Source of the DNA: Anaerobacillus sp.
GTDB lineage: Bacteria; Bacillota; Bacilli; Bacillales_H; Anaerobacillaceae
Assembly (NCBI GenBank): GCA_007120055.1
Contig: SKOL01000504.1
Span: 1-8,735 of the forward strand
DNA length: 8,735 bases
Direction: 5' to 3'
Under the pieces are notes generated by a model that was given only the letters and a program-made list of their open reading frames with translations, made no database searches and was not told the DNA's origin. Below are positions 1 to 6,607 of this stretch, piece by piece. Within the stretch, counting starts at the first letter, position 1; every line of letters begins with the position of its first letter. The position numbers and the translations under genes are program-made.

Positions 1-48
1 TCCGGAGTTTCAATTGTAAATGGCGAAACGTCAACGTCAGATTATTAA
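1..48 (+). CDS. C-terminal tail of an unidentified protein (partial, runs off the left edge)
   Basis: Frame 1 is open from the window edge and ends in TAA at 46-48, giving the 15-residue hydrophilic tail SGVSIVNGETSTSDY. The stop lies 18 bases before the next start, and that gene has its own ribosome binding site, so the two could be co-transcribed. The tail is too short to assign to a family. It is called coding only because the frame is open and the spacing looks like an operon junction. Confidence 0.35.
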   Translation, partial: SGVSIVNGETSTSDY

Positions 49-66
49 TAAAAAAGAGGGTTAATC

Positions 67-234
67 ATGAAAGAAATTTTATTAAGTTTACTTGCTGGGG
101 TAATTATTGGGCTGGTTTTTAAAAGTTTAAAATTACCTTTACCAGCCCCACCTGTACTTGCAGGGATTATGGGTATCGTCGGGATCTTTTTAGGTGGATT
201 GATTTTCACCCAGGTAGTAAAATTGTTTTCATAA
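67..234 (+). CDS. XapX-domain (DUF1427-like) small membrane protein, 55 aa
   Basis: ATG at 67 is preceded by AGAGGG (55-60) at a 6-base spacing. The 55-residue product has two hydrophobic segments, about residues 4-18 and 29-54, joined by a short LKLPLPAPP turn. The layout, with a glycine-rich first helix (LLAGVIIGLVF), a proline turn and a second helix starting PPVLAGIMGIVG, is that of the XapX/DUF1427 family of small inner-membrane proteins. The family name derives from an association with xanthosine uptake, but its biochemical role is not established. Here it sits 158 bases upstream of cytidine deaminase, which fits nucleoside salvage by context only. A hairpin at 259-297 probably separates the two transcripts. 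Confidence 0.75.
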   Translation: MKEILLSLLAGVIIGLVFKSLKLPLPAPPVLAGIMGIVGIFLGGLIFTQVVKLFS

Positions 235-258
235 AAGTTGAGGAAAAAGTTAAATTGG

Positions 259-297
259 TGAAATAAAAAGGTGTATATATTACATCTTTTTATTTCA
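259..297 (+). terminator. AT-rich hairpin after the XapX-like gene, probable terminator
   Basis: The arms 259-275 and 281-297 pair over 17 positions with one G:T wobble around a 5-base loop (tatat). The right arm contains a TTTTTATTT run. There is no clean T-tract after the stem, so this is a weaker terminator than the one at 819-860. Nothing clearer than this lies between the two genes. Confidence 0.5.
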
Positions 298-377
298 TAT
301 TATTGGTAACTAACGGTACGAGCAACGTTAAGAAGTTAGTAATGAGTATAGTAACAATCTACAAAAATTCGTATTGA

Positions 378-791
<414 letters not shown>

Positions 792-818
792 TATTTGTTC
801 AAGCGATTTAATATATTC

Positions 819-860
819 AAAAAGACGTGCCAAACTTCATTGAGTTGAGCACGTCTTTTT
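819..860. terminator. Strong bidirectional Rho-independent terminator
   Basis: A 12-bp perfect stem (819-830 with 849-860) starts in five A and ends in five T, so it can work in both directions. The 18-nt terminal region can extend pairing a little further. It serves cdd on the plus strand and would also serve the SRAP remnant on the minus strand, whose stop is at 910. Confidence 0.9.
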
Positions 861-909
861 CTTCGTCGATCAAGTATATATTTTTGAACTTGGAAAGTTG
901 TCTTTCTAA

Positions 910-1140
910 TTAAATTGGCTCGATCAAGTCGGATCCATTATGAGCCGGTTTGTTAACTGCTGTTGTAACTTCGTAAGCAGTCATATGTTCTGATGGAAAT
1001 GGTTTAACAAGTTGTTGTAAGTAATCGATATCCTTTATATCAGGGTTTAGCCAATCATCTTGATGTTTATTTTCAAGTAATAAAGGCATTCGGTCGTGCA
1101 AATTTGCCATCATTTCGTTTGGTGAAGTAGTCACAATCGC
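910..1140 (-). pseudogene. SRAP (SOS response-associated peptidase, YedK/HMCES-like) C-terminal fragment
   Basis: The minus-strand frame reads AIVTTSPNEMMANLHDRMP, then LLLENKHQDDWLNP, then LVKPFPSEHMTAYEVTTAVNKP, and ends LIEPI at a TAA at 910-912. This is the hallmark end of the SRAP family, which caps abasic sites in single-stranded DNA through an N-terminal Cys2 and uses a His in the HDRMP motif. Only about the last 77 of roughly 220 residues are present, so the Cys2 catalytic start and most of the DNA-binding core are missing. Recognisable SRAP sequence stops at about 1140, exactly where PhoU sequence begins on the other strand. The GTG at 1134 is an internal Val with no ribosome binding site. 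It is therefore a dead fragment, not a 74-residue gene. Confidence 0.88.
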
Positions 1141-1569
1141 GCTTCAGACTTACGTAAGATTATTGTCGCTTTGAAAGTATCAAGTGACCTTGAAAGAGTT
1201 GGCGACCTTGCTGTCGATATTGCTAAAGGTGCAAAACGTTTAAATGATCAAGCAGTTATTGATTTTGGGGAAGAAGTCATTGAGCTTGCAGGAATGGCAA
1301 AGCAAATGTTAACAACTTCACTAAAAGCGTATGAAGGAGGAGATGTACTCCAAGCTCAAAAAATTTCTAACTTAGATGACGAAGTCGATGCGCAATATAA
1401 GCAATTTATTAAACGCTTGTTTGCTTCACTGCAAGAGCAAGTGGATGCCGAGCATATTACTCAACTAGCTTTCCTTGGTAGATATTTAGAACGAATTGGT
1501 GACTATTCTACGAATATCGCTGAGTGGATTATTTACGAAGTGAACGGGCAACGATTTGTATTAAACTAA
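1141..1569 (+). pseudogene. phoU: PhoU C-terminal fragment (N-terminal ~75 residues missing)
   Basis: From 1141 the frame reads ASDLRKIIVALKVSSDLERV, then GDLAVDIAKGAKRL, and later FLGRYLERIGDYSTNIAEWI. These are the two E(R)xGD-type helical motifs of PhoU, the phosphate-signalling protein that links the PstSCAB transporter to the PhoR/PhoP two-component system. PhoU is normally about 218 residues with two three-helix bundles; 142 residues remain, so most of the first bundle is missing. Protein similarity begins abruptly at the junction with the SRAP remnant. The frame is open upstream of the TTG at 1171, but there is no ribosome binding site or start that would make a normal protein. The stop TAA at 1567-1569 lies 33 bases before phoP, an arrangement expected of an original phoU-phoP operon. 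Confidence 0.9.
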
Positions 1570-1602
1570 CAAATTGTAAATCTACAAAGTAGGTGAACCT
1601 CA

Positions 1603-1776
1603 GTGAAACAGAAGATTTTAGTTGTTGATGATGAACAAGCGATTGTAACCCTTTTAAAGTACAATCTGGAACAAGCCGGTTTTTATGTACACACAGTGAT
1701 GAATGGCAATGAGGCGTTTCAAGTAGCACAACAAGAAACTTTTGATCTAATTATTTTAGATTTGATGTTACCATAA
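1603..1776 (+). pseudogene. phoP: PhoP-like response regulator, N-terminal 57 residues only
   Basis: GTG at 1603 follows AGGTG (1591-1595) at 7 bases. The product starts MKQKILVVDDEQAIVTLLKY and ends FDLIILDLMLP before TAA at 1774-1776. This is the first half of a receiver domain: acidic pocket Asp9 and Asp10, and phospho-acceptor Asp53. It closely resembles the start of B. subtilis PhoP (KILVVDDE.SIVTLLQYNLE). Missing are the rest of the receiver (Thr/Ser switch and conserved Lys) and the whole winged-helix DNA-binding domain, about 180 residues. Sequence after DLMLP should read like GMDG but changes to unrelated coiled-coil sequence, so this is a rearrangement point and not a point nonsense mutation. 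The start and its binding site are intact, so the short peptide could still be translated. Confidence 0.85.
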
Positions 1777-2022
1777 AATGAGGAAGCTTTCTCGAAGTTG
1801 GAGCGCTTTAATGCAGAATTAAAAGATTCTAATGATGAATTAACAATAATTAAAGGTGAACTAGATTATATTAAGGAAGCATTGGAAATTACAGGTGAAA
1901 CGATTACTGGTAGTGATGAGACGAGAGTCATTTTACAAGAACGAATGACCGAACTAGACAAGCGCTTAAACGAATTACAATCGCAATTAATTAAATTGGA
2001 GGAAGCAGCCCGTGCTCATTAA
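1777..2022 (+). pseudogene. C-terminal fragment of a coiled-coil protein, unrecognised
   Basis: From 1777 the frame reads NEEAFSKLERFNAELKDSND, ending with TAA at 2020-2022. About 81 residues remain, almost entirely charged, with two heptad-like stretches of Leu/Ile (KLERFNAELKDSNDELTIIK and MTELDKRLNELQSQLIKLEE) broken by a Gly/Thr-rich turn near TGETITGSDET. It lies in the same reading frame as the PhoP remnant but is separated by a stop codon, and no ribosome binding site precedes the TTG at 1798. It is therefore read as a tail whose front was lost at the junction near 1774. It overlaps the next gene by 11 bases, indicating translational coupling to the phosphodiester glycosidase gene. Confidence 0.65.
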
Positions 2023-2941
2023 AATACAAATCTTTTTCTTGTTTTTATTGGCACCGATTATCGGATCACTCCTCTTTTTTATTCAATTTAACCCGTATTC
2101 AAGTATTGAAGAAGCTAATTTAATAGAAGAATATGAGGAGATTAGCGATCAAAGTGATTGGATGCAACAATTTCTTTTTGAAAAAAGAGAAGTCATCACT
2201 GAGACTAAACAGATTGTTCAAAATTCAAAGGAAGTATTAAGTTACATTCAAAATAACGCAAATCAAGAACTTTTAGACTATCTTGCCCAACAAGAGAGAA
2301 TAGAATCGTTAGTAGAAGCAAGTACTGGTTATCAACAAAGGTCAACGGATTTAATCGAACAGTTATTAGCCACAATGTTAGGCGACCCAATAGGGCAAAC
2401 GTTCGGAGAAAATTCTATCGTAAAAGTATATTCTCTTGAAGAGGCGGGTTATCGAGGCTTTATGGCAAAAGTTCGTGTACTTAACCCTGATGCAATTCGT
2501 ATGGTATTAGCAAATGACGAAATTGCTAGTAGCGGTGAAACGACGAGTCAGGCTGCAAAAAGATCTGATGCAATATTAGCGATCAATGCAGGTGGCTTTA
2601 CTAGTCAAAGAGGTCAACTCTACCCAATTGGAATAACTGTAATCGATGGAGAGATTGTCACCTTTTACGATACGAGTATTAGTTTTATCGGTTTTAATCA
2701 AACAGGAAATTTAGTTGGTGGAAATATTACTTCTAGAGAAGAAATTAAAGAATTGGGTGTGCAACAAGGAGCAAGTTTTACTCCGACATTGTTAAAAGAT
2801 GGTGAAAAGCTACCGATTCCCTCAAGATGGGCAAATACTAGGCATCCGCGAACATTAGTCGGTCACTTCACGAATGGAGATCTCTTTTTTATGGTTATTG
2901 ATGGACGCAGAGCCACGACAAATATAGTCATTATACCGTAA
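2012..2941 (+). pseudogene. Membrane-anchored phosphodiester glycosidase (NAGPA/DUF2233) with catalytic core deleted in frame
   Basis: GTG at 2012 follows GGAGGA (1998-2003) at 8 bases. Residues 5-25 form a signal anchor; residues 33-120 are a charged, probably coiled-coil stalk; residues 135-298 match the first part of the NAGPA-type domain. Visible landmarks are AILAINAGGF (187-196), GITVIDGEIV (207-216), the TRHPRTLVG stretch (276-284) and LFFMVIDGR (291-299). Family members then continue through a long helix and the LDGGGS motif before a last strand resembling R-x-TTNIVII. Here VIDGR runs directly into RATTNIVIIP and stop, so about 50-70 residues including LDGGGS appear to be missing while the C-terminus is kept. 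The frame is open, so a product may be made, but catalytic activity is unlikely. The family acts on sugar phosphodiesters and exopolysaccharides at the cell surface; the substrate here is unknown. Confidence 0.75.
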
Positions 2942-2991
2942 TGGCAATGGCATAATAAAAACAACAGCAAATGTTGAGGATAATAAAAAGG

Positions 2992-3035
2992 AAAAATCTA
3001 ACTATCAGTCGAACATTGGTATTTAGATTTTTTTT
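2992..3035 (+). terminator. Rho-independent terminator after the phosphodiester glycosidase gene
   Basis: A 10-bp stem pairs 2992-3001 (aaaaatctaa) with 3023-3032 around a 21-base loop, and runs into an eight-T tract at 3028-3035. It lies about 50 bases after the stop at 2941; nothing identifiable as a gene lies between. The T-tract directly abuts the hairpin repeat starting at 3036. Confidence 0.7.
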
Positions 3036-3162
3036 ATGAAAAAAGGCGGGTGCTTTTGCGAACGAACGTCTGAGATTTGTAAGAAGGTCAAGGTGAAGTG
3101 AGGGAAAGCACCCGACTTTTCATATTAGAAGGTAACGTTTAATCGCCATAAAGGTTTTGTAT
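3036..3162. repeat. Structured intergenic repeat, copy A (long hairpin plus AAGGTTTTGTAT linker)
   Basis: The arms atgaaaa (3036-3042) and ttttcat (3117-3123) pair. After two bulged A, 3045-3056 pairs with 3105-3116 except for one G.A mismatch. The hairpin encloses a 48-nt terminal region (3057-3104). That region shares GAACGA, CTGAGATT, AAGAAGGTCA and GAAGTGAGGG with copy B at the same spacing. Downstream, CGCCATA followed by AAGGTTTTGTAT (3144-3162) also recurs next to copy B. No open frame covers it. It separates the terminator at 2992-3035 from the sigma-factor promoter region. Its nature (mobile repeat, non-coding RNA or both) is not known from the sequence. Confidence 0.8.
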
Positions 3163-3203
3163 TTGTGATAGGATAATTTTTCTAAAAAAAATTTAGTAAG
3201 AAC

Positions 3204-3231
3204 GAAAACTTTTTGGTAATGCAACGAGGTA
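3204..3231 (+). promoter_or_regulatory. Putative ECF-sigma promoter of the sigma/anti-sigma/lipoprotein operon
   Basis: GAAAAC followed by a T-run (3204-3214) resembles the AAC-type -35 element of Bacillus ECF promoters. CGAGGT begins at 3225, 15 bases after AAC, where a CGT-type -10 element would be expected. A start near 3233 would leave a leader of about 37 bases before the ATG at 3270. ECF sigma operons are commonly autoregulated, which fits. The -10 match is partial, so this is a plausible site only. Confidence 0.4.
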
Positions 3232-3269
3232 TATATAGTGAAGTAGTTAAGAAGGGAGGAAATTTCTTA

Positions 3270-3794
3270 ATGGAAAAAGAGTTAATTAATAAAATAAAGG
3301 GTGGCGACCGCCAAGCTTTTAAACAATTATATGATCTACATTTTGATTATGCGATGAGGGTGGCCGCAGCAGTAACAAAAAATCATAATACGGCTAGTGA
3401 TGTTGTCCAAGAAACGTTTATTCGTGTATATAAGAATATTGGAGATTTTGATGAGGAAAAAGCATTTAAGCCGTGGTTTTATCGAATTTTAATTAATGAA
3501 TGTAACCGTTATTTAAAAAAACAGGCAAAAGTTATTCCGATGGAGATCGACGAAAAAGTAAAATTGGAACCACAAATCGATGCTCATCATTTCGAAGAAT
3601 ACGAAGATTTGTATGATGCGATCCAAAGTCTAGATGACATCCAGCGAATACCAATTGTTCTAAAATATTTAAATGATTTTACAGAAATGGATATTGCCTT
3701 AGCGCTTGAATTAAATATTAACACAGTGAAATCGAGACTGTTTAAGGGGAAGCGAAAGCTAAAAGAACTTTTACTGAAAATAAGGGAGGCGTAA
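3270..3794 (+). CDS. ECF-type RNA polymerase sigma factor (sigma-70 family), 174 aa
   Basis: Region 2 spans about residues 8-85, with the region 2.2 core DVVQETFIRVYKNI (44-57) that contacts RNA polymerase and WFYRILINECNRYLKK (69-84) that reads the -10 element. A charged linker follows, and region 4 (about 118-168) has the helix-turn-helix DFTEMDIALALELNINTVKS, which would bind the -35 element. The length is usual for the ECF class, which has no region 1 or 3. The ATG at 3270 is chosen because AGGGAGGA (3253-3260) lies 9 bases upstream; starting at 3213 would place that site inside the gene and precede the likely transcription start. The stop is 3 bases before the anti-sigma gene, as expected of a co-translated sigma/anti-sigma pair. 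The exact ECF group cannot be named from sequence reading alone. Confidence 0.93.
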   Translation: MEKELINKIKGGDRQAFKQLYDLHFDYAMRVAAAVTKNHNTASDVVQETFIRVYKNIGDFDEEKAFKPWFYRILINECNRYLKKQAKVIPMEIDEKVKLEPQIDAHHFEEYEDLYDAIQSLDDIQRIPIVLKYLNDFTEMDIALALELNINTVKSRLFKGKRKLKELLLKIREA

Positions 3795-3797
3795 CTG

Positions 3798-4589
3798 ATG
3801 AAGAAAGATAACTTCGATAAAAAAGTAAAAGATAGTTTCATCGAAGGAACTGATTATGATCCGAAGTTAAAGGATGATATATGGAAGAACATCGAAAAGG
3901 AAATTGAAAATGAACCATTGGAAACTATTAACATTCCGCCAAGAACGCGTGCTAAAGGAAAAAAGAAGAGAGGGTATCGAAAGGTAGGGATGGTTGCTTC
4001 AATGGCAGCATCACTCGTGATCGCTCTTACACTCGTAACAACAGATACAGGAAGTGCGTTTATTGACCAAGTGCGACAAATGTTCGAGCCAGAAAAAACT
4101 GTTACTGAAGAAATTGAAGGTATTGAGAGTGAAAGTGAGGTTTCACTACACGAAGGTCAGGCTGGCTATGTGATTTATTTTGATACAGATATGTACTCAA
4201 TGATTGATGTCGAAGGAAAAGATCGGATTATTTTTAATGAAGAGCTACCTGAGATATATCCAGAAGTGTTCATGGAAATCTCACAAACCAATGATAGCCC
4301 TCATAGTTTAGCGCAAGAAAAGTATGATCAATTACAACAACAATATCCGACCGTGTTAGAAGTCGATGAAGTTGAATGGCCGATCGAAAGTTTCGTCGTT
4401 CACGCAGTTGCTGGTACAGGTGGCTATGAATGGGATGACCCAGTTGCAAGATATTATTTCTTTAGTAACGAGCAAGACGGAAGCTTTGTTGTAAAACAAA
4501 AATACTTTTTAGAAGCAGAAGAAGGTCATGGGGCACGTTTTGAGCATATGCTAGAACAGTTTTATATGTATGAGGCATCTGAAAATTAA
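3798..4589 (+). CDS. Putative membrane-bound anti-sigma factor, 263 aa
   Basis: ATG at 3798 follows GGGAGGCG (3783-3790), which overlaps the end of the sigma gene. The product has a charged cytoplasmic part (1-62) with a DSFIEGTDYDPKLKDDIWKN segment typical of non-zinc Bacillus anti-sigma proteins. A basic stretch KGKKKRGYRK precedes a single membrane segment (about 63-81), and an acidic extracellular domain (82-263) follows. The zinc-binding HxxxCxxC motif of ZAS anti-sigmas is absent. By position and topology it should hold the upstream sigma factor at the membrane until a surface signal releases it. The extracellular domain, with YVIYFDTDMYSMIDVEGKDR and a late YYFFSNEQDGSFVVKQKYF stretch, was not recognised as a named domain; it resembles the DUF4367/DUF4179-type sensor parts in general layout. 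Function is inferred from context. Confidence 0.75.
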   Translation: MKKDNFDKKVKDSFIEGTDYDPKLKDDIWKNIEKEIENEPLETINIPPRTRAKGKKKRGYRKVGMVASMAASLVIALTLVTTDTGSAFIDQVRQMFEPEKTVTEEIEGIESESEVSLHEGQAGYVIYFDTDMYSMIDVEGKDRIIFNEELPEIYPEVFMEISQTNDSPHSLAQEKYDQLQQQYPTVLEVDEVEWPIESFVVHAVAGTGGYEWDDPVARYYFFSNEQDGSFVVKQKYFLEAEEGHGARFEHMLEQFYMYEASEN

Positions 4590-4596
4590 GCGACTT

Positions 4597-4601
4597 AGGA
4601 G
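4597..4601 (+). promoter_or_regulatory. Ribosome binding site that fixes the lipoprotein start
   Basis: AGGAG at 4597-4601 ends on the first base of the in-frame GTG at 4601, so that GTG cannot be its start. It lies 8 bases before the TTG at 4610, the preferred start. Confidence 0.7.
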
Positions 4602-4609
4602 TGATAATA

Positions 4610-5236
4610 TTGAAGAAAATTTGGCTATTATTGTTACTAAGCTTATTATTAGCATTCGGCTCAGCGTGTACACAAACAGACACTAATGAGCCTGAAAACA
4701 ACGTTGATCAAGAGGAACAAGTGAATGAAGAAAGTGATGAAAATGATACAACTCAAGAAGAGAATGAAGAAAATAATATAGGTAAAGAAGAGCCGGTCAA
4801 CGAAGATACAGACCAGAGTGACGAAAAGGAAAAAAATGAAGAAAAACAAACTGAAGACGTCACGGAGGAAGAAAAAGAAGAACCAACCGAAGAGCAATAC
4901 CGAAGTAATGTCGACACTCTAAAAGAAAAAGATATTGTAGGAAAAGAGCTTAATGATGTGGAGCTACTATTAGGTGAGCCGACTGTCGAGGCGAAAGATG
5001 CCATTTTACACGTTTGGAGATACGATTATCCAAGCGAAGGGTATTTCTTTGATAATCAACTTAACGCAGTTGATGTTGAGGGACTGTACAACGAGCAAAT
5101 GGAAGCTCAATTGATGGTGTTTTTTGAAAATGATATTGCCACTTCATACTCAATCTACTATTTAAAAGAAGATGAAATCATGCACTACCGTGAAACAGAA
5201 CAAGGATCTGAGGAATATTCGGCAAGTAGAGATTAA
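4610..5236 (+). CDS. Acidic lipoprotein of the sigma-factor operon, 208 aa
   Basis: TTG at 4610 is preferred because AGGAG lies 8 bases upstream. The product begins MKKIWLLLLLSLLLAFGSAC, a short signal peptide with a probable lipidated Cys20, although Gly at -3 is unusual for a lipobox. Residues about 21-95 form a low-complexity linker very rich in Glu, Asp, Asn and Gln. The C-terminal part (about 105-195) holds GKELNDVELLLGEP followed by WRYDYPSEGYFFD, a pattern reminiscent of the small BamE/SmpA-like fold, also found in Gram-positive lipoproteins. It lies 20 bases after the putative anti-sigma gene with no terminator between, so it is probably the third gene of the operon and either a target or an accessory sensor of the sigma factor. 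The linker would extend the folded domain away from the membrane through the wall. Confidence 0.8.
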   Translation: MKKIWLLLLLSLLLAFGSACTQTDTNEPENNVDQEEQVNEESDENDTTQEENEENNIGKEEPVNEDTDQSDEKEKNEEKQTEDVTEEEKEEPTEEQYRSNVDTLKEKDIVGKELNDVELLLGEPTVEAKDAILHVWRYDYPSEGYFFDNQLNAVDVEGLYNEQMEAQLMVFFENDIATSYSIYYLKEDEIMHYRETEQGSEEYSASRD

Positions 5237-5242
5237 CAGTTC

Positions 5243-5316
5243 AAAAAGTGTCAGCTCTCTTTTTAAAGCACATCTATACGAGTGCAATTAAAGGTTTGTT
5301 GACACTTTTATTTTAT
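5243..5316. terminator. Bidirectional terminator between convergent genes
   Basis: The arms 5244-5253 (aaaagtgtca) and 5300-5309 pair perfectly over 10 bp and are followed by TTTTATTTTAT. An inner GCAC/GTGC hairpin (5268-5271 with 5282-5285) sits in the 46-base loop. The outer stem starts 8 bases after the lipoprotein stop and reaches into the stop codon of the minus-strand kinase gene (5308-5310), so the kinase mRNA is folded right at its last codon. Confidence 0.8.
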
Positions 5317-6570
5317 ATGTAAAGGTATTGATATTGAAAAAGTCGTTCCTTCTCCCTTTTTACTGTTAATCTCGAGTCTCCCTTGCATAGCTTGGATCAT
5401 CTCAGAAACGACAATCATCCCTAATCCAGTTCCAGTTTCTTTTGTTGAATAGTACGGTGTATATAGTTTCGAAATCTCTTCAGGTGTCATTCCTACTCCG
5501 GTATCATTAATGTTAATTATTATATTATTTTCGTGGCCACAATGAATACCGAACTTTAAAACACCACCATTTGGCATTGCCTCAATTGCATTTTTGCCAA
5601 TATTAAGTAAGCATTGCTGAAATTGCTGAGGGTCATATTTTGCCGTTAACTCTTTACATGCTTCCTCGATTTCTGTAATTAATTCAACTTGATTCATTAA
5701 TGCATACGCTGTTAATATATTGGTCGAGTTGATAACATCTTTTGTTATATTTCCTACAGTTTCTAGTTTTTGTTTCGGTCGTGCTAAAGACAAGTAATCG
5801 TTAATAATCGCTTCGGCCCTATTGAGTTCACTTAATGCGAGTTTAAGATAATCAATTCTTTTTTCATTTGTGATATTGTTCTCTTGTAATAGTGTTAGAA
5901 ATCCTTTTGTGACCGTTAACGGGTTGCGAACTTCATGTGAGACACTAGCCGCTAGCTGGCTAGCGATTTGAAGTCTTTCATTTTCTTGAATTTTATGTAT
6001 ATGTGTCATGCTCTCACGCATTTTCTCGATTAAGTATGTAAGTAAAGCGATCGTTATGCTTTGGATGAAAATATAGTTAAGAGCAATAATTACAATTGAA
6101 CTAGACATACCGATAACGAGTGTGGCAATAACAACAATAATTAAGGAACTTGTTATTGAAGTTGTCATGCTAAATAAAATTTTTAGTTTTGTTTTCGATA
6201 AAAGAAATTTACTTCGAATAAGTGGGACAAAAATAACGATGATAGTTGTTGCAGCTAAGCTTATCCACACCCCATCTCCATTAATAATAAAACGATAAAA
6301 ATTCGCAATCAAATATAAAGGGATGGCTATTATATATCCACCGTATAGAGATCCAATAATTAATGGAATTTGTCGCAAGTCGAAAATAATCCCTTCAGAA
6401 ACAGTGACAGGAAAGCTAAGGCATAGAAAAATAGATACAGATAATAAAAAAGTAATTAAATGATTTCGATAAGAAGGGTTAACCTTTTTTAAGTCCACTA
6501 GAAGTATTTGGTAAACATATAACGGGATAATGATAAAAAGTACATTCAGTAGGAAGTTAATAGAGTTCAA
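5308..6570 (-). CDS. KinB-like sporulation sensor histidine kinase, 420 aa
   Basis: Six or so hydrophobic segments fill the first 185 residues (5TM-Lyt/KinB-like sensor, with RQIPLIIGSLYGGY and IANFYRFIINGDG). A dimerisation helix follows with H-box SVSHEVRNPLTVTKGFLTLL. The ATPase domain shows N-box LNIGKNAIEAMPNGG, G1 DTGVGMTPEEI, F-box YTPYYSTK and G2 GTGLGM, so all catalytic motifs are intact. Length and layout match B. subtilis KinB (428 aa), which feeds phosphate to Spo0F in the sporulation phosphorelay. The TTG at 6568-6570 is preferred over the ATG at 6589-6591 because GGAGG (6578-6582, minus strand) lies 7 bases before it, and its first residues then align with the KinB start. Counting from that TTG, the phospho-acceptor is His212. 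No kapB follows, so it may be a KinB paralogue and not the orthologue. Confidence 0.92.
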   Translation of the reverse strand: MNSINFLLNVLFIIIPLYVYQILLVDLKKVNPSYRNHLITFLLSVSIFLCLSFPVTVSEGIIFDLRQIPLIIGSLYGGYIIAIPLYLIANFYRFIINGDGVWISLAATTIIVIFVPLIRSKFLLSKTKLKILFSMTTSITSSLIIVVIATLVIGMSSSIVIIALNYIFIQSITIALLTYLIEKMRESMTHIHKIQENERLQIASQLAASVSHEVRNPLTVTKGFLTLLQENNITNEKRIDYLKLALSELNRAEAIINDYLSLARPKQKLETVGNITKDVINSTNILTAYALMNQVELITEIEEACKELTAKYDPQQFQQCLLNIGKNAIEAMPNGGVLKFGIHCGHENNIIININDTGVGMTPEEISKLYTPYYSTKETGTGLGMIVVSEMIQAMQGRLEINSKKGEGTTFSISIPLHIK

Positions 6571-6577
6571 AGAAATG

Positions 6578-6582
6578 CCTCC
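6578..6582 (-). promoter_or_regulatory. Ribosome binding site deciding the kinase start
   Basis: CCTCC on the plus strand reads GGAGG on the minus strand, 7 bases before the TTG at 6570. If translation began at the ATG at 6591 this motif would be the Gly-Gly codons of MLFGG, and no ribosome binding site would precede that ATG. Confidence 0.7.
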
Positions 6583-6607
6583 AAACAACATGTTTACAAA
6601 GTAAAGT

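Noticed and set aside
1529..1729. Minus-strand 66-codon frame over the phoU-phoP boundary
   Set aside because: It overlaps two recognisable genes on the other strand and shows no protein-like pattern of its own.
2205..2390. Minus-strand 61-codon frame inside the phosphodiester glycosidase gene
   Set aside because: Antisense shadow without ribosome binding site or family resemblance.
2942..3024. Possible small tail NGNGIIKTTANVEDNKK in another frame before the terminator
   Set aside because: No start signal, closed upstream by a stop, and no recognisable family; could be the tail of a lost gene but cannot be supported.
3036..3123. CRISPR-like or attachment-site reading of the hairpin repeats
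   Set aside because: The copies are 3.7 kb apart, there is no repeat-spacer periodicity and no cas or integrase gene in the window.
3213..3269. N-terminal extension of the sigma factor by 19 residues
   Set aside because: The extension contains the AGGGAGGA ribosome binding site and begins before the likely transcription start; region 2 is complete from the ATG at 3270.
3587..3841. Minus-strand Ser/Phe-rich frame opposite the sigma/anti-sigma boundary
   Set aside because: Antisense shadow of lysine-rich coding sequence.
4661..5004. Two minus-strand open frames opposite the lipoprotein (Phe-rich and Ser-rich)
   Set aside because: They are antisense shadows of the GAA/GAT-rich acidic linker; low complexity and no start signals.
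6571..6591. ATG start for the kinase seven codons further upstream
   Set aside because: No ribosome binding site precedes it, whereas GGAGG falls inside the extension at the right distance from the TTG at 6570, and KinB-type proteins align better from there.
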